DNA of 64,000 nucleotides from Zhengitettix transpicula (Eukaryota; Arthropoda; Insecta; Orthoptera; Tetrigidae): assembly GCA_037074705.1 (NCBI GenBank), contig CM073591.1, positions 86,408,032-86,472,031 on the forward strand, in the 5' to 3' direction. The notes below the pieces were generated by a model. It worked only from the letters and a program-made list of their open reading frames with translations, had not been told where the DNA came from and did not search any database. Positions 1 through 11,065 of this stretch are shown in pieces. The position numbers and the translations under genes were made by a program. Numbering within the stretch: the stretch's first letter is position 1; each line of letters begins with the position of its first letter.

Positions 1-834
1 GTCAGGCTCTCCATGGCCTTTAGAGCCAAGGATAAAAAAATGTTTATGAATGATATAATAGTTTATCGTGTTTAATGAATAGAAATACATATACGACATA
101 ATTTTAATCATAATGAATATATAGCATTTGAACAAAAAATTATGGATATTTACATTTATGACGATTTTTTCAATTATAGGTTAATTTACTTCAACTTTTC
201 ATGGAGTTCTAATAGTAATGTATTTTCCTCTTTCTGTTTAGGTCCCACGTCCACGGTCACTATTCTCAAAAGCACCAAGCGTCCAGGATACAGCCTACGC
301 ACCCGTCGTAAACATTCCCTGTTCCTGTCTCCGTAATCTTTGTTCTACTACACTAAATACACAAATAATCAGAATGGATATATCGCCGATTACAATAAAT
401 CCAAAACTCAAAATCATCAGCAAACCGATGACTATACAATTGTTCCTTGTTCGCTTAATGTAATCGGGGAAAAAAAACTTCTGAAAGTTTTTATTTAAAA
501 GTTTATTTTTCTCTTTAAGGGAAACAATAAAATTTAAATAAAGTATTGTAATAAACAAAATTAAATTATTTCATATTTACCCCTATAATGGTGCCAAATT
601 TTTGTACACCAAAATATTAAAGGAAAATATATCTCAGGGGTCACCTACGGACCTCCAATAAAAAAAATTGTAGTTTATAAAATGAACACAGAAACTATAA
701 AACTTTTTATAATAGAAATCAAACTCTAATTTACTATCCGTAACCAAAACCAAACAAAAACACATTGGACCGACAAAATTGGTTCCCAAGCGGTCCAACA
801 CCCTTCAACGGATGCACGTTATTTCGTGGTTCGT
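1..834. other. AT-rich sequence without a recognisable gene
   Basis: Six-frame reading gives only short open frames with no recognisable domain. I see no tRNA-like arms, no LTR motifs and no clear repeat until the element that starts near 835. It is probably intergenic or intronic. Confidence 0.5.
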
Positions 835-1365
835 TAATGATCACAACAAACTCACAACCCTACATTAAGAACCCTTCTCCACTTTGCTACAGCAAAGCTG
901 CATTGCCCAGTGTCACCATAGGAGGTGTGGAGACAGGATTTGTTGGCAGAGATATCATAGATAGACGGCTTTACCCGAGATTACCATCTCCCGGGGCCTT
1001 TATCAACCTTGGACTGGCCTGAATCTCCAGTGAGATACGCTGTACCAAAAAAATGCAAATTGGATCCACTATAGCACAGAACTGCTTAGGATCAGAATGA
1101 ATTCAGACTAAAAAAAAAACAACGACCACAAACGACGGTGCACCTGGGCAGAACGTCCAACTCAACCAAGCTTCCCAGACCCACAAATACCAACAACCGC
1201 CCTACTGCCCACGGGGTAGCCTTCTCCAATACTGATTGATGTAAACAATATCGCCACCATCTTGCGTGAGATGGTTCTCTGCTACTGACAGAATTGTGTT
1301 TACTCCCTAGGGCTTTTATACCCTTCTCCCGTGACACAGTTTAGACCCAGCGTCAAACGTTCGTA
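835..1365 (-). repeat. LTR-like dispersed repeat, copy 1
   Basis: Read on the minus strand, this matches 35935-36545 (plus) over several hundred bases. Shared landmarks in order are a TATA box (tataaaag near 1314-1321), 'agtaaacac', 'gatattgtttaca', 'attctgatcctaagca', 'tggatccaa', 'ggagatggtaatc', 'tctgccaacaaatcct' and 'gtagcaaagtggagaaggg'. A promoter followed by a conserved leader suits an LTR or retroelement 5' region. The antisense frame is also open in both copies and shares the peptide core GFVGR..I.DRR....LPSP, which could be chance or real coding. No transposase or reverse transcriptase is attached. The identity as a repeat is firm because it occurs twice; the LTR label is inference. 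Confidence 0.65.
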
Positions 1366-1379
1366 AACATTGGGCGCCA
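1362..1379 (-). promoter_or_regulatory. Candidate tRNA primer-binding site (TGGCGCCCAAT core)
   Basis: The minus strand reads TGGCGCCCAATGTTTACG. The first eleven bases resemble the PBS complementary to the 3' end of insect tRNA-Lys (known consensus TGGCGCCCAACGTGGGGC); the remainder diverges. It lies just upstream, in minus-strand sense, of the TATA-containing repeat. The same core occurs at 3816-3833. Confidence 0.35.
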
Positions 1380-3697
1380 CGGAAATACATTGCCCGTACT
1401 GCCGAACTGAAGACAGAAATATCTTGCATACAATAAACTCCTTAATATTCGGTACAGTATATATAGTAAATAAAAACAATTAAACACATTCGATATTTGA
1501 AATACATTTATTTTCCAATCCCGAAGTTGAGTTTTGCCCCTACAAAGTCAGTGACCCCTAATAGGTCAATTTGAATTTAGCATAAAACATACTATAAAAA
1601 AGTATGATGGCTTTTGGATAACGTCAGAGTTTTCAACAACAAATATCAAAATACTCTTTTGAAGCAGTAAAGTTATTTTAAAATTCAATTTGAAGAGGAT
1701 AAAATTATATTATTGGAACTTAATAGTGAAGCATAGATCAATGAGGTGTTTCTTCTACTTCCCACACATTGGATTTACTGATTCAGAATTGGCGACAGTT
1801 CGAAGTGCGACTGCAAGCTATGGAAGTGATTCATTCCACACCCCTCAAGCCCAGTTTCTCGATAGGGTATGTGAAATATGGCCGAACACTAATCTAAGCC
1901 GTGATTTCCAGATTACCTCTCGCCGAAAGACCAATCGATTGAGGTAGTTCTACACTTTATCTGAACGGTGACGATATTGAAACTTACAAGCCTATTTATA
2001 AACAAATTTGCCAGGATATGAATCACGAAAATTGATTATTAGTGAAATTAATTTCTTAATAAGTTCTAACCAGTTTCGTAAAACAATATTCATTGAACAT
2101 TCGCTTTAATTTTAAAATAAATCGTCCTCACGTGGAATATATTATTTGATGCAAAAACTTGCGTAACCGTTTATTAATCGGCATTGAACCCGTGTTCACT
2201 GCGTAATTTGTCGCACAACGCTGTGTTTGCCAGTTACCCAGATCGGATGCTAATTACGCCGTGCGACTCACGATAATTGTCAATTAATGCAATAAACACC
2301 GCGTTTAACACCAATTTATCTAGTCTTTTGCGGTTTCAGTAACGCGCACTCCTAGAAAGTATCAGAAACTACGAATAATATTAGCATTAGTCAAATTCAA
2401 GTGTATGAAATCATCCATGAAATGTGAGTATATTATAATAATATTATATAGTCAAACTCATTTACTTAAATAAGCTCGGTTATCATGGTTATTTTTACAG
2501 ACGTTATATTTTAGTATTAATTTAATCCTGTTAATTCGTTATCGAATAACAGGATTGGCCAACATGATTATTTAGTTTTTGAAATTGTTTTTATTACCTT
2601 ATACCTGTTAATGTTGTCTGAAAGCCTGTTGTACAATGTAATAGAATTATAATGGACTCCTTTCTGTGTAATTACCCCTGTTTACCATTTTGTAAGAGTT
2701 GCTTTTGTTTTAAAATTGTGAACAGTTGGTCATGAATAAATGAATATTATTTATCAGAAATAGCATTAGTACTGACAAGTATTAACGAAATTTATCAGAA
2801 AAGTTGAACAGACCAGTTTTAAAAATAAAAATTCACTTTTCCCATATGTTATAAGGAGTGAAAGTGTGCAAAGTCAAACTAATTTTGTAATGATAATTTC
2901 ACTTGACTTTATTCTAACAGAATAGTTAAGTGAATCAGTGTGTGCTTTCGAATTTAATTTATTATTCAAAGATAATCCAATGAATTTCGAAGTTTCAAAT
3001 TCACAAACTGTAGGACTTTTTTTCTTCATTCTGCAGGGTTTAGTTACACATATTTTGTTGTAAATGCATCATATGCTTTTTCTTATAATTAATTGCCAGA
3101 CTATGGGACGAAATCCAATGAAGTTCATGATGCATTAAATGCAGCAATGGATACTATTTTTTAGGCATCATCTTTATTACATATTAAAATATTTCTATCA
3201 TTTTCTAATTGTATAACATTTTCGCCTTGCTTGGGAAAATTGCAAAGTGAGTGATAGGAACTATTAAACCGAATAAATTAAATTAATTTATACGCTATCT
3301 GAGGTCATTGTGCATGAAACACGCATCTGAATACCACGCAAGAAGACGTATTTGGTGATTAAACCACAGATATGAGAACTGAAGGATAATCGTAGGTTGA
3401 AAAGGTATTCTATTCATAGAAGGTTAATAACACAACGACGAAAACAAATAACTGATATATTATGCAGTTTATAACCAATTTCAGACTTATAATGCTTTTA
3501 TGACCGCTCTATGAAATATTTTTTTTTCATATAAAACAGACGTAAAACTGTAACCTTTCGAATTACTGATACTTAACAAAGACTGGTGTGATTTCCAATA
3601 ACAAAAACTAATACGTAAATAGAATCCGAACAAAACGTGCATATAATTTTTAAAATATTATGATAAAAAAATAATGTTTGAGTAGATAACAGAGAAA

Positions 3698-3700
<3 letters not shown>
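1380..3700. other. AT-rich non-coding stretch
   Basis: No coding signal is seen. A perfect 10-bp inverted repeat lies at 2524-2533 and 2547-2556 (AATCCTGTTA / TAACAGGATT). The sub-region 2170-2340 is less AT-rich and dense in TAAT/ATTA cores, as in homeodomain-binding clusters; enhancer function is only a guess. The rest shows nothing I can name. Confidence 0.45.

Positions 3701-3757
<57 letters not shown>
3701..3757. repeat. (TA)n microsatellite, about 57 bp
   Basis: An uninterrupted AT dinucleotide run that could extrude as a cruciform and is prone to length change. Similar tracts occur at 25.99, 36.96, 52.81 and 56.41 kb. Confidence 0.97.
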
Positions 3758-3759
<2 letters not shown>

Positions 3760-3815
3760 GCTTTATTACCATATATATAAAAAACTTTATTACATATTTA
3801 TAAAAATACATTAAA

Positions 3816-4440
3816 AAAATTTATTGGGCGCCAACAGATATACATATAGTCTGCAAAAAAAATTATCATTAGCTCCGGATTGGTTATATAATCCTCCTTC
3901 TCTACAGGGCAATAAGGGCAGCTCGGTAGCTATTCAAGAACAGAGCTTATTTCCGTACTGTGTAAAAAATCTTTTACTTCTGAAGGCACTTTACAGAAAT
4001 GGTGATCCTTACTTTAACTTGTGGCGTCAGTCGACTTGCAGTGGATCACTGGTCTTGTAGTAAGCAGCACATGAACTCCTTCTTCGGCCTCCCCACGATG
4101 GACGTCTCTCCAAAAACTTTATTGCTTACCGCTCGCCAAATTTTCCACCCTCTCCCCTCTCTCACTCCACTTTCAGTCCTCTCTCTGTCTTTCTGCCTCC
4201 GTCTGTCCACTTTCATCCGGGTTTGAAGTATATATTCTTACTCCGCCCTCCCAAACGATGCATAAAAAAAAGGGACGCGTATCCCCGGCTTCTTGGGGCC
4301 TCTCGGACGCACGTGGCCGTTTAATTTATTCCTTCTCAGGCCCGCGAACAAAGGGCGGCCACTTACCGATGTTATTCACTACAATATATATAGTAGGTCA
4401 CATTTCGAAAAATAATAGATTAACGATCAAGTTTTCCTAA
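3816..4440 (-). mobile_element. Candidate LTR plus PBS, minus strand
   Basis: Read on the minus strand from 4440: a GC-richer block, a TATA-like 'aatatatac' near 4230, a polyadenylation-like 'caataaag' near 4120, then after about 285 bases TGGCGCCCAAT at 3833, where a tRNA-Lys-type PBS would follow an LTR. The order U3/TATA, R/polyA, U5, PBS is right for a 5' LTR. Against it, the U5 would be long, the LTR does not end in a clean CA, and no gag or pol follows on the minus side. It may be a decayed LTR fragment. Confidence 0.35.
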
Positions 4441-6030
4441 TATGAACAGAGTGAATCCCGTTCGGGAAAACTGCACGGAGTTGCTGACGTGGTACAAATA
4501 AGACGTATCAATTAACATCCGACAAGGAAAGTATCAGTCCGTCAGACTAAAAGAACTGTATACGTGAACTCACTGGATGTGAAATAATCAAGGGGCCGAT
4601 TTTGAGATATATAAACAGAACGAAAAAGTAAATAATAGGAAACAAGTAGATGTAAAGTTTAGAAATACTTGCAATGAAGAAAAATTAACAGACTGTTTTA
4701 AGTAATACTCACATGTGTCCTCAGTTTAATCAAAATATTTATGGCTATACCGGTGGAATGAAGAATAAATTATATTTAAAAATATTATCATACAAAAAAT
4801 TTCTTATGTTATTTATACTGTTAATTTTACTGTTTGTTTACATTTTTTTATCTGTATGTTTTGTACCGTGATATTAAGCATCTTTAAAATAATATAACCA
4901 CCTTGGACGCTTTGATAAATCTTAGAGTGTGATCTTTTAATTTTCTGTTCCTGAACTTTTCCGCTGGAGCTGCAACATGTCCATTCTAGTTGATGATTTC
5001 ATCTCAAAGACGTGTTTTTGCTGTTCCAAATGCCGATCTGTTATATTCACATCCCCAATCTGCACGTTTCTTTGTAAAGAAGAAAAATTAAGGCATAATT
5101 GTTATTACATTTTAATTTGTGTTAACTATTGTTTTTGGTTTTACTAAGTTGCTGAACGCGTTAGACAAAAAAGTACATTTGAATGAACACTGACACTTGT
5201 TTTATAATAAACGCCTCAAAGATTCTAAACAGTTGTTTAAGAATGAGAAAATTAATTTTTTATTTGAAAAATTTAAGACGAATACGATATTAAATTTATT
5301 GACGTTTTATTTATAACGAAAGATTTTTAACGGTACATGATTTAACAGTCGTGCATTATACGTAAACTTTCGTTTCATATATTGAAGTAATAATTGAGCA
5401 ATGTTTAAACGTGGATATGAAATGAATTATGTTGTTCAACAGACCTTGTACCTACTGGCATCCGGTTTGGTGCTATGTATTAATGAGATCTCAACCAGTC
5501 TAATTTGGTAGTCCAAATGGATCCAGTTATGTGCTGCATTGTACAAACTATGTTACTTTAGCATCTTTGAAAAATTATAACCATCATGGACGTTCTGAGA
5601 TATCATCTTTTAATTTTGTGTTGTTGAACTATTGAAAAGCAACTCCACCTTTGATGAATCACATTTTTCTTGGAACTGCGACAAGTCCTCTCTGGATGAT
5701 CTGAACTCGAAACACGGGTTTCACTGTCATATTCACATCCCCTATCTACACTTTTCTTCTCTAAAGTAGAAAAATAAAACATGATAAATACGTAAAACTT
5801 TAAAAAGTATGCCCTAATTTAATATGTTAGCGTTGATACTTGCAGATCTCATGAAAAACAAGGTGTTTAGATAAGGACTGAATGTGTGAATGTATGTTTT
5901 GGATTTTCAAGATTGACGTACGTAACTGTAAAACTTTAATTTTGTTATTGTATTTATAAGAAAGTTTCGAATTAAGATATTGTAATGCCAATTAATTAAT
6001 CCATTAATTGTTTTTAAATAATTTGAATTG
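4441..6030. other. AT-rich non-coding stretch
   Basis: No supported gene. Two weakly similar blocks, roughly 4860-5080 and 5540-5780, share 'agcatcttt', 'ataaccac/ataaccatc', 'ttttaattttctgt/gt' and 'cacatcccc/cacatcccct', suggesting an old ~690-bp duplication. Otherwise nothing is recognisable. Confidence 0.45.
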
Positions 6031-6039
6031 TTAGCGAAC

Positions 6040-6905
6040 AGTTTGAATTATAGCGGTGAGAGCGAGCAAAGCAACAATAAACGGCGGGCTCTGTTCCTAT
6101 TATTGAGGGTTCGGAATGGCGATTACGCGCAAAAGTATGGGCAGTCTTCAGTCAATCACGAAAGGAGAGACATGGTAAAAGTTAGTCTAAGTCTACGGCG
6201 AGGAGCGAGTGAGTAAAATCGACGTCTACGGTCAGCCACGAAAGGAGAGACATTGTAAAAGTAAATCTTCACCGAGCTACTTTGAAGATTTCAATTCAAA
6301 CCGATAAATACTGCGGTAAAAGGTAAAAATCTGCCAATCATAAGATGCCTGTAAGCAAGCAGTTAGTTGGACCGAGTAGATATGCTAACAATTAGCCAAC
6401 GGAACCAAGGGTTTGCTTCATTATAAAGAACTTAACATTTTCATGCTGAGGGAAAACGACATCAGATAGCTGACCAATTAAGAGGATCATCCGAGTTCCT
6501 GGGAGCCTAGTAATTGCATTCCGACGTCATAAGTGTAGAATCTGTGAGAAGAATTTAGAATCTATGTAAAAATTTTGCAATATAGTGTATTTTTGAAGCG
6601 CTAAAAGAATGCTGGTACCAGCCGAACAATGCGTAAGTAATCAAAACTTTAATAAAATCTGTAAACGCTAACTAAAAGGGTAAAGTCAGATTTCGTTCGC
6701 TTTTCTTCTAGCTTTTCTTTCATTTATCAGCACTTTATTTTGAAATAAATTTTAAACTGTATTGTTAATAAGATCATTCAATAATTTTCACTGTAAATCA
6801 TCAAACCCAGTAAAGACCCTGAGAGATTAAGAGATTTTCATTTTATTGTAATTTTTTGTAAATTTTAGAAGCCACAAATTAATAAATAAATTTTGTTTGG
6901 TAAAA
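6040..6905 (+). mobile_element. LTR-like element, copy 1 of an inverted pair
   Basis: Positions 6265-6905 match 19055-19715 read on the minus strand. Landmarks are 'aaatcttcaccg', 'gtaagcaagcag', 'tagccaacgg', 'tgcttcattataa', 'gacatc', 'tagctgaccaa', 'aggatcatccgag', 'actggtaccag-like' and 'acccagtaaagaccct'. A TATA-like motif near 6420, AATAAA near 6649 and a U5-like CCCAGTAAAGACCCTGAG at 6806-6823 give an LTR-like layout. Upstream, a 35-40-bp motif with 'cacgaaaggagagacat' is repeated at about 6150 and 6238. No PBS is clear at its end and no coding region follows. Solo LTR or LTR-derived repeat is my best reading. Confidence 0.6.
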
Positions 6906-7249
6906 ATTTGATTATCTTTTCATTTAATTAAGCCTATCATTATGATGATTACATTTAATAGTACAACAAAGTAGGCAAAAATTAAATAACCCTAATCATT
7001 TTGATTATTACAATATACTGTTAAATTTATTGTAAAAATGTTGTAAATGAGATGGCAAAACTTCACACTTTCTACAATTAAGTAAAAACTCACACTGGAT
7101 CCTCGCAATAAAAATTTTTTTCGAGAGTTTTAACCAAGTTTTAAAAGTAGGATAAATATTAAAGCTGAAAGTAAGCAAAACATAATTGTGAAAAGACATA
7201 ATATAAAAATAAAACGAAATAGAAGACGCTATTAAAGGCTAAGCGTCAA
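6906..7249. other. AT-rich spacer
   Basis: No gene or repeat recognised between the LTR-like element and the foldback element. Confidence 0.4.
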
Positions 7250-7500
7250 ATGTTAAAATGAAAATATTTACGTCTGATTGAAAATAATGAATAAGAAAGC
7301 TAGCCAATACAGACAAAAAAATGTGATAATATAAATAACACACAACGTTTCTGGGCTTTTGAGTTTTTTGCAGTTGTGTCGCTCTGCCTCTTCTTCCCAC
7401 CTGACGAAAGGTACAAGGATCCCAGAAACGTTGTGTGGTATTTATATTATCATTTTTTTGTCTGAATTGGCTGTCTTTCTTATTCATTACTTACAGATCT
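7250..7500. mobile_element. Foldback/MITE-like element, copy 1
   Basis: Long inverted arms at about 7283-7355 and 7421-7491: left 'aataatgaataagaaagc...cacacaacgtttctggg' pairs with right 'cccagaaacgttgtgtgg...tctttcttattcatta'. The ~65-bp centre carries 'cctgacgaaaggtacaaggat'-type sequence that recurs at 20.7 kb. There is no transposase, so it would be non-autonomous. Related single arms lie at about 8.6, 31.1 and 57.7 kb. No clear target-site duplication was identified. The structure is plain in the sequence; the superfamily is unknown. Confidence 0.75.
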
Positions 7501-7501
7501 A

Positions 7502-7531
<30 letters not shown>
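7501..7531. repeat. (ATT)n microsatellite
   Basis: About ten ATT units lie directly after the foldback element. It could be a tail or target of that insertion, or independent. Confidence 0.95.
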
Positions 7532-7532
<1 letters not shown>

Positions 7533-7669
7533 GAAATCACTTAAATTCCAAAATTATTCACACTCAATTTTGAAATCAAAATAGCCTCTACATTTTTACA
7601 GTTAACTTTCTGCAGTTTGCTAAGGCCAGTCTTTGACTTGAATAGTTCATTGAACCGTAAAGAAGCAAA

Positions 7670-8310
7670 GTTTAGAATGAGTTCAAAATTTCAGACGGCT
7701 TTTGCAGATACCGCGAGAGATAGTCCGTCCCCTGATGTTGGGGAGGTAGGGAGCATATGAATCTCGTGTCGGGGGATACTGTTAACGGGGGCCGCTGTCT
7801 AACAAATTGTCGTCCCTTGTGTGTCACTAAATGCAAATCCCGCATAAAGCGCTTCCAGCCGACAGGGTGTGATAAAATATGCACACGGGCATTAGGTTTT
7901 CCGGCGTTAATGTAAGCCTGCTCGGCGGTCAGTCTTCTTTCGGCGACAATGGCCTGGAAGAACGCGATGGAGCTGAAACGTCACGAGCCCGTCACGCCGC
8001 TATCAGACCCGTGCACGCGTCCTTCGTCCTTGGGGAGAGGCGCCGCCATTTTCCGCGCCGCTGCTTTGCGCCTCTGCTCGCTTCACTTAACCTCAATCGC
8101 TCGCCAGTCCGCGGCGCGCTATCGCTCCTTATCACGTCACTCACAGGCCTCGGGGAAACACTGCGAAACCCCAAGAACACTGCTATGTTCATTGAGGAAT
8201 ACTGCAACACGGTATTGATGCGTGTTCGACAGTTCGAGGGTGATACCTCCCCAACGCGATCCTCGTCATTTCACCCTCAACATATCGTTCCGGGAAACTA
8301 ACACGATTAA
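7670..8310. other. GC- and CpG-rich island, possible promoter or first exon
   Basis: This stands out from its AT-rich surroundings, most strongly at 7870-8190, where CpGs are frequent and TATA motifs are absent. It contains GCCGCCATTTT at 8042-8052, the reverse of the AAAATGGCGGC motif bound by YY1/Pho, and CRE-like 'cgtca' cores near 7980 and 8135. Overlapping open frames exist on both strands (for example a 140-codon plus frame from 7879), but none shows a recognisable domain and high GC alone lengthens frames. It could be a CpG-island promoter with a 5' non-coding exon, or a GC-rich repeat. Confidence 0.35.
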
Positions 8311-8559
8311 CTGCTCGTACCTCTGCTGCAGTAATTAAACACATACACAGTACAAAATGCAGCATATGGTTTAAAGTGAGTTAAACTTTCCCATTTACAA
8401 TAACAAATAAATACACACACATTTCTCAACCAAGCATTTATAAGTCGCTCCCGCTTTTTAATTGACAATCACAATTTTCCTTAAATCTAACAATCATTCT
8501 GTCTTCAGGTGCAGAAAATATGTAAGAGGCGGGAGAGATACAACTGTACTAGTCAGTAG

Positions 8560-8692
8560 ACATATCTCAAAACTCGGAATCTTTTGAGTTTTGTCAATTG
8601 ACTGCACCTGAAAAAAGCAACAAGGCTTCCAAAACGGTATTTACATTATCACTTATTTTGTCTGTCTTTAGCTATCTTTCTTATTAATCCTT
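8560..8692 (+). repeat. Foldback family, solo right arm (copy 2)
   Basis: 'acctgaaaaaagcaacaaggcttcc', 'cggtatttacattatcacttattttgtctgtc' and 'gctatctttcttattaat' match the right arm of the foldback elements at 7.4 and 20.9 kb. The left arm is missing or unrecognisable. Confidence 0.6.
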
Positions 8693-9360
8693 AGCTGGGT
8701 GCCCGGCATTGCCCGCGTACTTATTTATATATACCCGAAAAATATTTAATTCTATATTAATCTTTAGTCAAGAAGTGATTTAACCTAAATATAACTGTTC
8801 CTAGTTCCCTACATACTTTCGACCGATAGTGCATTAATTGGACAGATATAAAATAAATTGAATTTTATTGCATCAATCTCGACAAACCTCTGAATTCATT
8901 CCGAATTGAATACTTAAATATACCCCTTGAGTATTGCAGGATACAATTTTCCCTCAGTCTTGAGACATTACTAAAGATTAAATTGATGAAATTATTAACT
9001 AGATTCACAAATAGCCACCATATTTCAGTCACTAATATGGCACGAAAATTAACTTTCATTTCTCGGAAAGATCGTAAAGTATTTTTCGTATTGTTCTGTA
9101 TCATCATTCGATGGCGTATAACTGGAAAAAATGAAAACATTTATATTTTATTTCACTTCGGAAAAAGGAACTATTTCCTTTGTTCGTCGCGTGGTAACGT
9201 CTCTCTCGCGCGCGCGACGTTTCACGTTTTTCAATGATAATTCTTTCCACATTTGTGATAGGAGTTTCTGATCCCCAAAGTAACGTGTCTCGTGTTTTTA
9301 AGAATATGTGTACCAAATTTCGTTGCACACTGCCACGCTTGAAAATTTATATTCATTAAT
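8693..9360 (+). repeat. 'tgcccggc' repeat, LINE 3'-tail-like, copy 1
   Basis: It starts 'gctgggtgcccggcattgcccg' and shares 'aatatttaattc', 'tagtcaagaagtgatttaacct' with 42027-42170. It continues to 'gtgtaccaaatttcgttgca', wording typical of non-LTR 3' tails in arthropods. A stretch 'ctctctcgcgcgcgcgacg' (about 9200) is locally CpG-rich. No reverse transcriptase is attached, so it would be a 5'-truncated tail or a SINE using such a tail. Confidence 0.5.
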
Positions 9361-10550
9361 GTAGAAATTAGCGTAAATACATAAATACAAATATACATCC
9401 TTTTTATTATATAAAAAGATTTTCAATCAGAGATGTAAATTTTTCATTTAATAATCAATCAGATTCCTTTAACACGACTCCGGCACGAAAACTACAACTG
9501 CTACACTCAGGGATTGTAGGTGTTCACAAGTTTTGCCGCCATTGACCTTTCTTTCAATGTTATTTTTGCCACGAACACTTTCTTACATACATGAAAGATA
9601 CCGACTTTGCACGGTGTTCATCCTACTATGGTTGGTCGTTATCTCTGCACACAGGTGGGTCCGGCTGCTTCTAAGCTCCGCCCGGAATATCAGAAGTTGA
9701 CGTCACCTCGTGCGTCAAACTGTTCCTCTCCTCACACCAGACATCGCCAAAATATGTAAATAAACAATCTAATATTAATGAAGGATAATATGAAACTAAA
9801 TATTATTATCTACAGTTATTATAATACAAACACTAAAATATCCTATATCGTCAGTTGTGTAAACAATATGACACGTGTAATCTTCACTTCAGTCTCCTTT
9901 TAAACCTCTTCTGACATTTGTTTACACTCTGTAATAACAATTGAACACGATTCCTGCCATTTAGAAATAAGGCAGCACTTTAGAATTACAAACTGCGACT
10001 CAATTAAATACAAATCAACAACAGAGATAAAATTACTACTACGCACAATGATATAATAATCAAGGAGGTTAAAAACGCTGACTTACTTTATTTCGCGACG
10101 TAATTACAATGTAACTAAAAACAAAATTGAGATGTGACCACAAATGGCATGTCACTAAGACAGAGAAAGGAGTGCATAAAATAAATATTTTATGTATTTT
10201 ATTCTGTTACTTTTGACTTTGGCTAATGTTTTATTTAATTTCGTATAAATTCATTTATATGTTACACACGATGATTAGACTGTTAATCAAAGCCTTGACC
10301 TATTAATTTGTTGGTTAATAGTTTTTTCAATACAAAAAAATATTGGATACTTTTTACATTACGACATTGTGTCATTTCCAAGGTAATTACGAAAATATCC
10401 GAGGAACAATCAACAAATATGCATATTAATTAATAAACTTAATATTATTATTACTAATGTACGTTTAGAGCAAATCGTTCCTTCTAAAACAAGTTAAAAT
10501 TACACATTACAAATTGATTAAAAAATGAATTGAAATTTTCCAATTGTATG
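9361..10550. other. AT-rich non-coding stretch
   Basis: No gene recognised. A slightly GC-richer segment at 9470-9740 has no domain-bearing frame. The remainder is AT-rich with no repeat I can match elsewhere in the window. Confidence 0.4.
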
Positions 10551-10556
10551 CAAAAT

Positions 10557-11065
10557 ATTTTTTTTAGGTAACAAGCTACATGAGAGTAATCCACATGGTG
10601 ACAACTCCCCTTTAATAGCATAGGAAGGGATTTGAAAGGGGTGATGCGGAAGGGTAGAGGAAGGTAGCCAAGGGTTACTAGGGCCCCCGGGCTATAGTTT
10701 AAGGATCCTATCCGGCATTCGGCTAAAAGTAATGCAGGGAAAACCCTAGAAAACCTGCAACAGGTAGGTCGGGCATTGGGTACTTGTCCCAGGCCCTTCC
10801 GATAGCGGGAGAGGAGTTTTCTGTGGGGACGCAGCATTCCCTTCTCCGTGCCTCGACCAGTTTAGGAGGCAGCTGACTGACTGTTCCAACTTTTACCGTC
10901 TGCCCAAGGTCTGTGAACATACACTTCTCAGAAGAGGCCGAGGTGCCTCGGCTTGTGGGAACCTTAGTTCAAAAATGGAGAGGAAAAGGCATCCCCTAAT
11001 ATAGCCCCTTCGTATCTCTCCTACAAGGTTCTACCTGAGAGAGAACATCCCTCGCAGGTATCCAT
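10557..11065 (-). mobile_element. Family A GC-rich A-tailed repeat, copy A1 (near full length)
   Basis: In minus-strand sense it starts with a 'cctgcgaggg...ctctctcagg' hairpin (about 11035-11060), runs through a palindromic 'gccgaggcacctcggc' and GC-rich body, and ends 'gtagcttgttacct' plus an A-run (10557-10566 on plus). Other copies are at 24.0, 24.4, 28.5, 59.8, 60.0, 60.4 and 61.7 kb. A common 3' end with an A-rich tail and variable 5' truncation is what target-primed retrotransposition gives, so it behaves like a SINE or the tail of a LINE. I see no convincing pol III A/B boxes and no known family match. A sense frame containing GQLPPKLVE..R and YPMPDLP is open in several copies but lacks a recognisable domain. 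Confidence 0.7.

Noticed and set aside
7879..8301. 140-codon plus frame
   Set aside because: It lies in CpG-rich DNA where stops are rare and frames on both strands are open; there is no domain.
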